From assembly GCA_965153455.1 (NCBI GenBank), contig OZ234497.1, positions 15,362,302 through 15,426,301 of the forward strand: a stretch of DNA of 64,000 nt, given 5' to 3'. Made by a program: the position numbers and the translations under genes. Position 1 is the first letter of the stretch. The number at the start of each line of letters is the position of its first letter. Shown here piece by piece: positions 23,565 to 35,928 of this stretch. The notes under the pieces are model-generated. The model had not been told where the DNA came from. It made no database searches and saw only the letters and a program-made list of their open reading frames with translations. This DNA is from Sphagnum compactum. Taxonomy: Eukaryota > Bryophyta > Sphagnopsida > Sphagnales.

Positions 23565-24085
23565 ACACCCTATTTGCACATGGACTTTTGCTTCGATGTG
23601 TGTTCAATTTGCAAGTGAACATTAGTAGCTTTGATAACTTTGTTTGCATATGAACTTTGCTTTGATTTGTGTTGACTTGTAAATGAAGGTTTTTTTAGCT
23701 CTTGTAACTTCGTTTGCACATGAATTTGCTTTGATTTGTGTTAAGTTGTAAACGGAGATTTTTGAGATCTTGTAAGTTTGTTACCACATATGGATGTCGT
23801 TTTGATTTGTGTTGATTTGCAACTTAACATTGTTAAATCATCCAATACTTTTGTTTGTTCATGGACTTGCTTTGATTTGTACTAATTTGCAATACATCAT
23901 GTTTCATTTTGGTGCACTTTAATTATCGCACATGGAGTTCTTGTTTTGATTCATTCCTAAATGAGCTTGTTTCATGTGATGCTATTTTAGAATGTGTTAT
24001 TGAACACAATGGGACATAGTTTGGTTCATTCTAAACAAGCTTGCTTCATGTGATGTTATTTTTTAATGTGTCATTGAATAGAACG
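23565..24085 (+). repeat. Degenerate minisatellite, two unit types
   Basis: From about 23565 to 23960 a diverged unit of roughly 75-85 bp repeats about five times, recognisable by TTTGCACATGRACTT, GCTTTGATTTGTGTT and GATTTGCAACT. From about 23960 to 24085 a second unit with GCTTGTTTCATGTGATG, TATTTTAGAATGTG and ATTGAACACAA occurs twice. No coding sequence. Confidence 0.7.
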
Positions 24086-24984
24086 GGTGACGTAATCAAG
24101 CCCGTGAGAATATTTCGTGCATGCAATTTTAGTGGAACAACTACGTGGAGGATCTTACAATGTAATGTAAAGTGCATTCTTACATCACAACCATCTAGTA
24201 ACATGTGAAAAAATTAGCTTGATTTGATTAGGGTTGAACCAAATTCACGTAGAATTTTAGAGTAAGGTGATGCCATAGTAGCAAGGCTTTATGTTGTGTA
24301 AAAAATGACGTGAAACTCGTACATTCGATCCGTACAATTGCATGTATGGGCCCATTGTACGTATGACATTTTTATAAAATGAAATGCCTTGCGTTGAGGT
24401 TATTACGTGTGTAAAAATCAACAATTTTGATTGGTTGTACACAAAAGATTACAACCGTAGATTGCATCATTGCAAAAACCGTTAGGAGAATGTTTAAACG
24501 ACATTACATCCATGATATAAGGAATGATGACGTGTTTTTGTCAAGATTACCAAATGTAAAGTTAATGTAGCCTTCATTCAATTTCATGTCAAGTCACCAA
24601 GTCAAGACAAAAGATTGCTAGATACCCCAAAATGTTTGTAATCTTCATCATTTTCTATTTATAAGATTTTGTTTTACCTTTTTCAAACCCAAAATAATTT
24701 GTGAGCACAAGTGAAACATTTGTATGGAACCTCCAAGATGTACATTTAAGGTATGTCTTAAATGTTTTAATAATACATTTAAAAAAAAGGTAACTTAAAA
24801 CTAAAACCTTTATTAATTTTGCATGCTAAAAATATTTTATGACGACAAGGTTGTATTAACTTGTCATTTTAATATGTGTGAGAATGGTTAATTACATGTT
24901 GAAAAATGTTAAAATTTTCACATTTTGGGCCATCTATATATTAAGGAAAATTAATTTGTTTGTTTGCTTGTTGTGTTGCAATCT
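24086..24984. other. Intergenic, no gene seen
   Basis: AT-rich, without recognisable genes or paired element ends. Confidence 0.4.
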
Positions 24985-25830
24985 CCCAAATCATAATGCC
25001 TTGTGCCATGGTCTTGGTACAATTGGAAAGCCCTCAATGAATAGGGGTGCATCAATGGTGTTTGGTAATGTTTAGACCTATGGTGCAAGAGTTATTGAAT
25101 ATTGAATAATTTTGTCAATTAAAATTCAACAAAAATACAAAATAAATATTTAAAAAATTGGTGCAAGGTCATGATTTTTTTATGAAAGTCATTGATGAAT
25201 GGGATTTCTTGGAGGTGCTTTTATAAATTTTAAACTCGAGGTGGTGAAAATATTGAATTTTGAGTAAATGTTGTCATTGGAAATTCATTTAAAATTTAAA
25301 ATCGTTTTTTTCACAATTAAGCTTCATCGTCAAGATCATGTTCACACTTGGAATAATAGTCATATTCACACTTGGGCTAATGGCACATGCCATATTAGTC
25401 TATCTATCAAGTAAGGTAGTTTCCTAGTTTGGGTGTGCCATTTCTTTGTTTTGTTTGCCACATTGCGATCTCACAAACCATGGTGGCCTTTGCCATGAGT
25501 TCAATACCACTAGAGAGCCCTCAATGAGTAAGGGGTGCACCAAAGTGGTTTGGTAATGTTTAGATTTGTGGTACAAGAATTAAATGAATATGGAAACAAG
25601 TTTGTCATTGGGGATTCAATCAAATCAAAACTAAATCCTTTTAGGAGGGCAAGATCTTAATACTATTAGAAAGTCTTTTATGAGTGGGTTTGTATGTGGC
25701 AATTTCTTAATTTTTTGACATAAGGTGGGGGGAGATAATGAGTTTTTGAAATTATAAAAAAGGAAATTAGTTAAAATTTTTAAAATAATAATTTTCAAAA
25801 TTGGGCTTTATCATCACAATTTATGTTCAC
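24985..25830 (+). repeat. Dimeric dispersed repeat, copies B1 and B2
   Basis: Two 487-bp-spaced copies of the family also seen at 1560-1870. The anchor AGCCCTCAATGA lies at 25029 and 25516. Each copy has a second half-module 158 or 156 bp further on (25187, 25672). Copies are preceded by GCAATCTCCCAAATCATAAT / GCGATCTCACAAACCATGGT sequence, so the unit extends beyond the dimer. Confidence 0.65.
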
Positions 25831-26393
25831 AATTTCACATCAAGGCTATTTTAAAACTTTCTTTTCCTTGTGGTGAACAAGATCTAAATGCCTCACAATT
25901 TCAACTAAAACTATAAATTCAAAAATATGGATATGATACTGAAATTGAATGCAAATATAAAATTTAAAGTGAATTGTGGAATTTTTATTCAGTATGTGAA
26001 GGAATTTCAATGTTTGTAACATTGTATTTCACCCCAACACATTGATTGCATTTGAAATAATTACCAACTTGGAAATCTTATTCAAACATGAGAAAGATTT
26101 TTCTTACCATCTCTTCATATCAAGTAAATACTTTGAAATTTTATGTGCATTTAATTTTTGCATGTTATTGCCATGCTTTTTGTAATTGTCACCTACTTAT
26201 TAGAGAACATTAGCATTATGGAGGGATTTATTTGTTGTTGGAGCCCAATTCAATGTGAATAGGGTGTCAACTTTTTTGTGCTCCATGTCCAACCCACCCA
26301 CCCACTCTCCCTCCTAGCCTTCCCCTCTCCCTTCCCCCTTCAATTATTTCTCATCTTTAGCAATTTCTGTCTATCTTATAACGTGTCTGACGT
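25831..26393. other. Intergenic, no gene seen
   Basis: AT-rich with a short C-rich tract at about 26290-26340. No feature recognised. Confidence 0.4.
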
Positions 26394-26532
26394 TTAAAAT
26401 TCTTCAATATTTAAGTATATGTTAATTATATATTTAAGTAATTTAAGTATTTATTAAATATATCTTTTAACGTGTGTGACTTTTATAGTCTTTTAAGTAT
26501 ACAACATATACTTAAATATTGAAGAATTTTAA
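26394..26532. repeat. 30-nt perfect inverted repeat (foldback)
   Basis: Arm 26394-26423 (begins TTAAAATTCTTCAATATTTA) is the exact reverse complement of 26503-26532, with a 79-nt spacer. Direct repeats TATAACGTGTCTGACGTTT and TTTAACGTGTGTGACTTTT lie just outside and inside. Perfect arms suggest a young foldback or MITE, or a hairpin RNA source. Confidence 0.85.
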
Positions 26533-28239
26533 TAAGAAAATCATAAATCAATAGGAATTATAAAATATGAAAATCATTATCCAAGGGCCTTCCTTGGCAT
26601 GAAAGACTGGCAAACTTGATCTAATCCAATGGACAGCTAAAGTAGTCAAGATAAGAGCATGACACCCTACCAAAATGAAGAGGGTTTCTTACAAGGAACA
26701 TGATGTCCTCATTCTTCATAATGCCATTATGCAAAAAAAACAAGGATCCTGAAAATGTAAGGTGACTTTTTTTTTGAAGTGCCCAATCTAAGACAAGCCG
26801 CCAAATTGAAAAACCAAACAAAGTGGCGTAAACATTTTGCATAGGCCTTTTCAAAAGCACTTGTTATACCCACTTTGTAAATTTGGCAATCCATAGTAGC
26901 CTCTAGGTTGAGGTGAAAATCTCAGGAAACTTTGTCCAAAAAGAGTTTGTTTCTGGATGTGACTTTCTTGTTCCTTAATTGTAAGCTATTAAAGTTATCT
27001 GTAAAGTCACCCTCTCTTTCACCCCTTTCCCCTCTTTCAGTAGTATCCGCAAAAAGTAAGGGAATTTTTTATTACATCTCAGTATGAAATGCTGAAACTC
27101 CACATTTAATGCACAAGGTCGAGAGTAATTATAGTAGATGTACAGGTAGGAGCAGTGAAAATATATGTAGCAGCAGGGCAGGCGGTTAGAAAAAAGGAAA
27201 GAGAGGATGAAACTCAATTTACTACCAAAATTGGCGGAAAAACTGGTTTTGTAAAATTTTATTCCCAGTTACGCATTTGATGCCCTATTATGCTGAAACC
27301 GGTTGTTCTCGCCCCCTAATCGCCTGACTTTACGGATAACTTTATTATTATTGTTATTATTTTGTCAGGGGGTGCATGCACACAGACACAACACACACAC
27401 ACACAAGTATATTCATCTAAAGATGTCATTCTCTTTTAGTTATGTAGGACACTGGCAGCTTCAACACTCATTATATCCTTTGTAAAAATGTTGAAAATTT
27501 CAGAAATAAAATAAAATTTTCAAAGAACAAAACTTTGTGAACAAGATACAGAATCTTTGGAAATATATATACAGGAATTTTTCATTTTTGACATGAAATC
27601 TTCAAAATTAATCAATTAATTAATTATTAGACAAAAATGTGTCGAAGGTGCCTTCGTACAATGGTATTAGTGTTTGTGAATTTCATTCCCACCGCAGATT
27701 CTCATCTTTCTTAATGGTCCCACCAAAAAGCAAATGGTTTGAAACTTCGGTTGGAGATGATGTGATATGATGACGCTGTATTGTGTGGCAATGTGTCATG
27801 AACCATACTGAGGAAAAGTGCATAGCATGTTGTTTGGAGGTTCCTCATCCAATCGTCCTAAATCTAAGGCTAAGAAGCCGACATTTTATCCAATTCAACC
27901 AATCATAATACTCCAATTGTGGAAGGGTTCCAAATGTGGCTTCTCACGAAGGTCATGGGTATACCTAGATGAAATTGTTCTTCAAGTTACCATGTAGACT
28001 TGTGGTCGTCACCACGAGAATAAACCTCCGTTCTTTTACTCAAATCTATATTCATGGGTAGCTCTTGCTCCTGAAGCAACCCAAGTCAAAAGAAAGGGCA
28101 AACCATCACCTCCAAAGGAAAGGTAGGATGATTTTGCTTTTGGCAATGGCAATTTTTGGTCCATATTTTGCACAAAATGCCAAATTCATTTTATGTCAAT
28201 CTCCTACAGATGTGTCAAAACATGCAAAATATTTGGGAC
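26533..28239. other. Intergenic with a short ORF fragment and an (AC)n tract
   Basis: On the minus strand 26860-26621 is open for 79 codons (contains ATLFGFSIWRLVLDWAL, HNGIMKNEDIMF). It has some protein character and might be a retroelement remnant, but it is not identified. An (AC)n microsatellite lies at about 27386-27405. The word TGAAATCTTCAAAATTAA at about 27592 recurs near 29703, marking a dispersed repeat. Confidence 0.4.
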
Positions 28240-28800
28240 ACCCAAGGAACGCTATTAGATGCCCACCTGTTGGAATAGGTAGGGTTTGGCCGGTTGCGGC
28301 TCCTCTCGAGCCTATGGCCAAGCGCACTTATCGCTGGAATCGGAGTGGGCCAAACCCTATTTGCTCCATAGCATTAACAGCTGGGGAGGGGGGGGCCTTA
28401 TTTCCAGAATGCCCCACTCCTCGGGCATATACCCTTATGTATGTGCCTTGCACCAAACCAATCGTCAGGTCTGGTTTTGAATTGTTTGAAAAACCCTAAA
28501 AAGAAAATATCAACTGAATTTTTATTTCTCTTTTGGTGTAGTCAGTTTCACTTGCAATGTGAATTGACGGTGGAGATTATGCTTGAGATGTGGATCAAGG
28601 GTGGGGAAAACCCGTTACCATCTGGCACACATCTTGGCCCAGCCATAAAGCCCGGGTAGAACCCATTGCCACCAGCTAACAGGATAGCGGGCTTGTCCTA
28701 CCAGTCTTGCTGTATTCGGGTGGAGCACGCCTGGCTGGTAGGGCCCCCTTCCGTAGTGTGAAAAAATGAAGTCCAACCAGGCCTGCAACCGCAATTGTGA
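28240..28800. other. GC-richer block of unknown nature with an inverted repeat
   Basis: Richer in GC than its flanks. AGGGTTTGGCC at 28281-28291 pairs with GGCCAAACCCT at 28348-28358, 56 nt apart, and CTACCAG/CTGGTAG words face each other near 28700-28740. The plus-strand frame 28065-28499 is open for 144 codons but has no recognisable domain. It could be part of a transposon; no ends were found. Confidence 0.35.
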
Positions 28801-28880
28801 AATGTTTCTAAGAGCTCAAGACAACAACAACAACAGCTCATCAGCTTCTGCTCTCAAGCAAATCCAAAAACAGATGACTA

Positions 28881-29185
28881 GATAGACTCTATCCTAAGTC
28901 CATCACAATGTACAAGATAGACTCTACCCTGACTCCATCACAATGTACATGATAGACTTCACCCTATGTTCATCATAATCACTACTACAAAATGTGGGTG
29001 CAGTTTACTAGTCCTTGTTCACTAGACCAGTGAATACACTATTTCTTCACTCGTGGTTCCTGTTCACTACAACCAGTGAATTCACTCAAAATCCAGTGAA
29101 ATCACTTGACGTACGGGGACACCTTTTGTTGTAGTGAATGGACATTTTAGACTCTATCCTAAGTCCTTCACAATGTATACACTTC
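28881..29185. repeat. 35-bp minisatellite interrupted by a MITE
   Basis: The unit GATAGACTCTATCCTAAGTC, continuing CATCACAATGTACAA, starts at 28881, 28916 and 28951. The third unit is cut by the CACTA MITE at 28980. Removing the 157-bp element and one 3-bp duplication puts the next unit start exactly at 29146, where TTTAGACTCTATCCTAAGTC is found. Confidence 0.85.
28980..29136. mobile_element. CACTA-type MITE, 157 bp, AAT target duplication
   Basis: Left end CACTACTACAAAATGTGGG; right end, reverse-complemented, CACTACAACAAAAGGTGTCC. It is flanked by AAT at 28977-28979 and 29137-29139. The interior is made of CAGTGAA/TTCACTGG-type words in both orientations and codes for nothing. Its insertion inside a periodic minisatellite independently confirms the borders. 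Confidence 0.88.
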
Positions 29186-31535
29186 TTGTTGCACTAAGGT
29201 TTTCCTATTACTTGATACACAAGTGCTGCCTTGTAGATAGATCGTTGTGCAGCAACATCTATCATGACAAGTTGGGTTGGATACACGTTACAGAATTGCA
29301 GTCTCTCTTCCCATTTCTTTGTCTCAAAAGTCTTGCTTTCAATCATGATGGGCACTCATGTTTTTTGAACTATCCCCCCATCCTCCCCCGCCCAAAACCC
29401 CCCCGCCCCCACATTCATGCTCCTTAGATAAAGCTAGGCCATGATGCGACTTGTGTCTTTTGTATTTTCAACTATCCACACAATTCATGCCCTCGCCATT
29501 AGCCTAGGCCAAAAATGACAACAAAATAATAATAATTAGTATCCTAGTTTAATAGCAGGCTGACTAGACAAAAAAAATTATATTATTTTTAGGCGTGCTG
29601 AAATTTTCATCAAATTTTTTTTCTCAAAGATTCTTTAAAAAAAAATTTGACGGAAAATAAAGCAACTTTTGGAATACTCAGGGAAAATTCTATTTGTTGA
29701 AATGAAATCTTCAAAATTAAATAATTATTTGGCAAAGACGTGACGAACATACTATTCAACTACACAACCAATGGCATGAGGCACCATTTATGCAAGAATC
29801 TAAGAAAGGTGAACAATGGGTCTCACTCACAAAAAGCATGTTTGAATCCTTGCCTCCCTTTCAAACTATTTTCACTTAGGGGTGGTTTACACTTGAGAGC
29901 AATTAGGCGCCCCGGACCCATTAAAATCTAAAATTGCGGATTGGCCCATAATTCATTGGGCTCCCGCTTTCGATTTACTAGTAGTAGTTTGAGGCCGTAA
30001 CTCAAGGAGACCACTGTGGATGAAAAAACTGCTCAAGCCAACCATTGTGGATGAAAAAATTACATGGATGTAGTGGGTATTGTCGACGGAGAATTTAGGG
30101 AAACTTTTCATGCCTACCTCTTTGAGGTGTATTGTTATTTTATTATCATTTTTTAATTTATTTCAAACCTAAAAAGTTGGTGGGATTCTTTAAAGAAATC
30201 GTAGGCCATGTTGTTTGGTCCAATTTGTGTTTTTTGGCTTCAACAAAAGGCCCTTGAGTCAAGGTTCACCATGTCTTATCCAAAAGCCAGGGTACCATGC
30301 GGTTCTATGGGCCCAAGCCCAATTGCTCAACTGTAAACCAACCTTAGGGTTTCAATTACATTTGAAGCATTTCCCCCTCTTTGAGGGCTTCCATGTAAGG
30401 TTTAAGGTTGTAGTTTTCAGTTATGGTGAGAGCTTTAATGCTTACAACTACATAATATTTGAGATTGTTTAGAGATTGTGAATTACTCCTGCTTCCATAT
30501 TTTGGGCCCAAAAAAACCCCTCAAGTTTAAAGACAAATCTCATTTAAACACCAATTTGGACTTGCATAAACGATACCCTTTTTGTTTTGCAAGATTTCAA
30601 GCTTATCCCAAGTGTTGGAAGGGAACAATGGAGAGCAAGGTTACAAAGGATGAGGACATGTAAGCATCGCAAAATACTTGTAAGGGTGTAGTTGTTTTTG
30701 CTAACCAAATATTATTGGATCCAATGCTGAAGAAGAATTTTATGAAAACAATTAGGAAAGCTCAATTATAATTGAGTAATTTTTTTTGTTAAAAAAAATG
30801 TAACTCCGGTCATTAAGAGTAAACCAAATCTTGCCATATGGAACGAAGCTCATGATATTTCAATATAGTTTTCATTCTTTAGTTTTTTCCGTTCTTTACT
30901 TTTGAGGGTCTATATAGTGTTGCCCATTTGCTTTATAATCCATAACAATTATTTGGCAATAATTTTTTTTGACTAATCATAATTTCATTCTAGAAGACAA
31001 GTTCCATATAGTTGTTTATCAACTTCTTCATTAATTGAATATTAAGGTCACCTTATATCATACTGGGTAAATTGTATATGAATGGAATTATATATAAGCC
31101 ACCTTGTCTTAAGACAAATCAAAATTGTATTTGTCATTACAATTGACAAGTTGAAATTCACATAAATTCTAAACAATTTTATTGCCAATTTCTATTGCTT
31201 TCTAAGTTATGAATTTTCACAACTTGGTGGCCATTGAATATGTGTCAAGTTTCATATGTTAAATTTTTTTCAAATGGTTTTGGTTGCAAATTTTGAAAGG
31301 TCTCACTCCATGGGTGCCTTTGCCCATCATCCATCATGTGAACAAAAGGGGATAGGTTTCAGTCATGACTTGTATGGTCACAACCAAGCCTATCCAAGTT
31401 CTTCCAAACTTGTTTAAGCACCTTGGATAGGGGCTTTCAAACATGGGGACCTAATGTTGATAGTGGGCATATTGATTAGTATGTTATTTGTAATATTAAA
31501 ATAATAGTGGCATATTTATTATCCACATGGCAAGT
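29186..31535. other. Intergenic, no gene seen
   Basis: AT-rich with a C-rich tract at about 29385-29410. Open frames such as 29134-29427 and 30215-30472 show no domain and are not called as genes. Confidence 0.4.
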
Positions 31536-32227
31536 TATAGTAAACCCCCCTTTATAATCACACCCTTGGGGACCCTTTTTTTTGTGACACTAACGAATTG
31601 TGATTCGAACATGTATAATCACATTTCATATAAACCTTGACAAGATTGTGATTATAGGCAAAAGAGAAAAATTCTTATAAAATAACTTTTCTCTGTTAGA
31701 ATAAAGGTGCTAATTGTTTAAATTTTTTACATGGCTTATTCTAAGTTCTATTATGTATTATTAGACTTGAAGAAGGTTGTGATTTTTGCTTATTTTAATG
31801 TGATGATTTACTATGAGTTTGAGTTTCTTAACTATTAGTTTGTGTATCTTGTTAATTAGATTTTTTAATTAAAAATTTTCGATATATTAGTAAGTTCACA
31901 TGTCTTTTGCTTATTTGCACTAGAAACTTGTTTTTTCTTTTCTTTTCAACTAGATTCATTGTTGTTAATTTGCACAATTTGAACACAAAGCAACGTTAAC
32001 ATTGCCATAGGGAACTACAATTTACAAAACCCTAATATATTTCCTAGATTTCTTTCACTACAATCACATTTACAAAAAATGCTTTGTAAATATTTTGTGT
32101 TATTAACGAATGTGATAGTGACTCTAAAAAATGATGTTTTTTATTAAAATGAATGGGTACCAAAAAACGTGTGATACAAACAAAAATGTGACTAATATGG
32201 GCGTGATTATAATGGGGGTTTACTATA
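31536..32227. mobile_element. Stowaway/mariner-like MITE, about 690 bp
   Basis: The left end TATAGTAAACCCCCCTTTAT and the reverse complement of the right end, TATAGTAAACCCCCATTATA, agree over roughly 30 nt up to AATCAC. The outermost TA on each side can be read as the TA target duplication typical of mariner/Stowaway elements. The interior repeats GTGATTATA/TATAATCAC and AACGAATTGTGAT words. No transposase is present. Confidence 0.7.
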
Positions 32228-35200
32228 TTTTGATGTGTCTTAATTATGAGATTATTAAATATGTGTTCATTCATTATAGGGTGAACAATCACATAAAAGC
32301 TTTTTGAATTTTTTTATTATGTCAATGTCAATTTGGGTGTTAAAATCAATAGAAAATTTGATGTGTTCAAATGGACGTCAATGTGATGGTCAACATAAAA
32401 CATCATTTACGACAACTGAAGTCAAACATGGAATATTAATCATCTTGCCATCTCATCATATAATAACAAAAAAACATCCAATGATATGAATGTTGCAACA
32501 CCAAAGTCTCAATGGGCATGAACATTTCACATTAACAATTTGGTCTCAATGGGCATGAAAGAATGTACATCTCACATTAAGCTTTTGGTCTCAATGGGTA
32601 TAAATGAATGAACATCACACACTAGCCTAATAACAAAATGAGCAAAAAAAGGGTATTTGTGAAAAGGTTTGAAAACTTGGTTCTACATAAGCTTAAACCA
32701 AATGCAATTAGGCATGTGGTCATAAGGTATTTGCTATTTTGCAATGATATATTTATCCATCTTCTTAAAGAGAAAAACAACAATTATGAATCTATGACAT
32801 AACACGGTGGTTGGTATATATTAAAGTAGAATCACACATCATGTGACATAAGTCAATTGCCAAACCTAGGCCAAAAGTGCAAAGAAAAGTTCCCTACAAT
32901 GTTGTCGTGCATTGGCCATCATTTAGCCCATTGCCTATAACTTGACATTTGATTGTTTAAATTATTATGTTTGGGAAGTAAAAATCATTCCACTAGTCTT
33001 GGATTTTAGTGGTGTTTGGTCATGGGGAACCTTTAAAGGCAAGAAGGATAATGTGTGTTTAGTGTGTTCAATGATAATGAAAGTCATTTGCCAATTCAAA
33101 CAGTGAAACAACAAAGTGGTAATTGAAGACCTTGGTTACACTTGAAGCAAACATCATGTGATTGATAATGGGTGTCCATAAACACACCAAACAAGGATGG
33201 AATTAATAATTTGAAAATATCTTGACATCAATAACAAACATATGTTCAAAAATGGGAGTTTCTTAGCATTTCAAATAACAAACAAGTTACAATTTTTTTT
33301 AAAAACCCTAAACCCTTACACTACAAAAATCTCAACATTATCCTTAACTTATGATACAATCTACCAAGTAATCAAGGAAGAAAACTCTATTAACCATATC
33401 CCTCTTATTTCACATAGTTTGAGATCAAAATAAATGGGTGCAGTTTTGCAACCATGTACCAAAATAGTTGAAATCGTTGTTTAATATTGTGTATTTTAGA
33501 AAGAAAAATAAAATTCAAATGGAATTTTTTTATACAATGTTATTTTTAATATGCTGATATACATAGCTTGAGAAATTGAAATCAATCTAATGAATATAAA
33601 AAAACACCAAAAGGATTTTAAAATGGTTATAAACATTATTTTTACAATGTAAAAAAGAGTCACACCTAATTATTTTTGGCAAATTTTTAATATAAAACTT
33701 AACATAATAGTGTAATTTTTTAAAAAACTTTTTAAAAACTTAAAAAAAAAGATATAAAAAATATTCGTTAAAAAACAATGGTCTAAGGGGGCAAGTGTGG
33801 CTCATAATTAAGTGCTTGCACTTAATTTTCTTATCACAAGAGAACAATAGTAATCTATGTAAGAATTTCACATTCACTTGCGTAAAAACATTGTATGCAA
33901 GGAGCTTCCATGTTCTTATCTTCTAGCTTTTTACTATTTAAACATGTTCAAAACCAAACAATGTAGAAAGTGAATTACAAGCTTTCTTTGAATTGTTAGC
34001 ACCTTGTGTAATTCATGTGTTGTGTCCTATAGAAGAATAGTTTGGAAAAGAACAAGAAGTGAAGGAGAAGTCAAATTTGATAGCAATTTCAAAAGTAAAC
34101 CAAACTTGCACAAAGTGAAAAATTATTATAATATTGTTATTCCTCCAATAGTTAGATCAAAGTAGGTATAAGTTACGTACGTTGCAAACTTGATGCAAAA
34201 AGCTTTTTCATTTACTAACTTACTATCATTGCCATATTTTCTTCCAATGAAAACGAAAAGCAACAAACCATTAATAAACTACTTACATTCACATGTAGTC
34301 ACATCAGCAAAATACTTGGTAGCTTTGATTGAAACAATAGACCGTGGAGAACACGGTAATGAAACTAATTAAGGAACTCAAAGCCTAAGAAAAAGAGGAG
34401 AAATGGTTAGGATGAGCATAAAATACATTTATTACAATTGAATGAACATTTCAAATGTCCATTGAAAAATAAAATAGCCAACCTAGTTTCAACTATGTTT
34501 GGTTTGCCATAGGTCTCAAAGAAGTAGGTGTGTGATTTCATCAAAACTTGAACACAAACTTATTGCAAGCTCACCCTCCATGCTACAAAGGTGTTAACCT
34601 TGGATTTACACTTAATTAGTAGAAGCTCATGCAACAAAAGGCTAGGGCTAGAATGCAAGCTAAAAGGTGTGTCCCAACAAGGGTGTAACTTGATGTTTCA
34701 TAATTCAAGGGTGAAAAGAGGAGAAAAGGAGATGGATGTATGGAAGGGGCATGAGAACCACGAAGATCAAAAAGGTGAAATTTCATTAACAAGTGCCATA
34801 AAATGTGTGAAATTTGTTAAAAAATGGTACCCCTACATCTTTGAAAATTCACAAAGATTTGGATTGTTGATTTTTTTTTGGAATAGGCTTCATTACTTAC
34901 AAAGTCTCAATACTCAAATTTTGATGCAAATCCATGATGTTTTAAAACCCCTGTCAACAATTTAAAAACTTAGAAAACTTATGCAGATAAATTTTTTAAA
35001 GTTGAAGGCCACTTTTCCTTAATAAATGTGTACTGATCAATCTAAAAATTACTAAGGAATGTAGTGTTAATATATTAAAAAGAAAAAGGGAACAAGGTTT
35101 ATGAAATTATTGTTGATATATGCAAGGTAATTTAAATTTTGGTTATATTTGGTTCATAGATGTTTTTATTTTTAATATCATGAATTTTGAGGATTTGTTT

Positions 35201-35737
35201 TTCAAAAATGTTATTCATTCGTTGTGAAAAGAACATGGATGCATACTATATATGATATAGAATCAAGATGTATTCAACATATATTTATTTTTAGTATACA
35301 TACATAAATTGAGTTGAAGAAAGTCCTTAAAAAGGATCCCAAAAAAACATGGGTGATTCCTTTGAGTGTGATTGGACCTAGAAGAACACCTTGAAGGCAA
35401 AATGTTCACCTAGGCCATAAAAGTAATACAATGATCATTAAGATCAAAATAACACCACAAGTGCCACAAAGATTAAAAGAACATTGTAAAGGTGAGAAGA
35501 GCACCATGACAATGGTTGTTGGAACTAGTGTTGGGTGGTTCTTGAATGCCCACCCAATTCATGACCTAATTTTCACCATGAGAATAGATTAACACCTTTA
35601 CATGTGAGAATTTGATTAAGAATCTACCTCAAGTTCTCACGTGAATTAGAACCAGTTCAAATTTACATATGTATTTTTTGAAAAATCAAACAAGTTCTCT
35701 CATAAAACTTAAATCTAGTTTTGAGAGTCCTTATATC
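32228..35737. other. Intergenic with a short tandem repeat
   Basis: At about 32505-32625 a diverged unit of about 38-46 bp built on GTCTCAATGGGCATGAA and CATTTCACATTAA occurs three times. The rest is AT-rich without a credible gene; the 124-codon frame at 34591-34965 was not recognised as a protein. Confidence 0.4.
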
Positions 35738-35928
35738 AGTTGGTGTTGTGCTTCTTCTCGTTGTTTTTCTAAGAAGGGGTGTTGTTTTTTTCTTGTTGCT
35801 ATTATTCTTTTCTTTTTACTGCTATTATTTTGTTGGTGTTGTGCTTCTTCTTGTTGTTTTTCTAAGAAGGGGTGTTGTTTTTTTCTTCTTGTTATTATTT
35901 TTTTCTTTTTACTGCTATTATTCTTTTC
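35738..35928 (+). repeat. 93-bp tandem duplication
   Basis: TGGTGTTGTGCTTCTTCT begins at 35741 and again at 35834, each followed by GTTGTTTTTCTAAGAAGGGG and TTTACTGCTATTATT. The two copies are nearly identical, so the duplication is recent. The hydrophobic open frames across it are a by-product of T-rich repeats. Confidence 0.88.

Noticed and set aside
26621-26860. 79-codon minus-strand frame as a gene.
   Set aside because: Some protein character but no start context, no neighbours in frame and no recognised domain; kept only as a possible retroelement remnant.
28065-28499. 144-codon plus-strand frame as a gene.
   Set aside because: No recognised domain, and it runs through an inverted repeat and a G-homopolymer-rich stretch; coding use is doubtful.
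33315-35065. CACTACAAAAATCTC at 33317 and TGTAGTG at about 35055 as ends of a 1.7-kb CACTA element.
   Set aside because: The ends share only the first six or seven bases, and there are no subterminal repeats or clear duplication.
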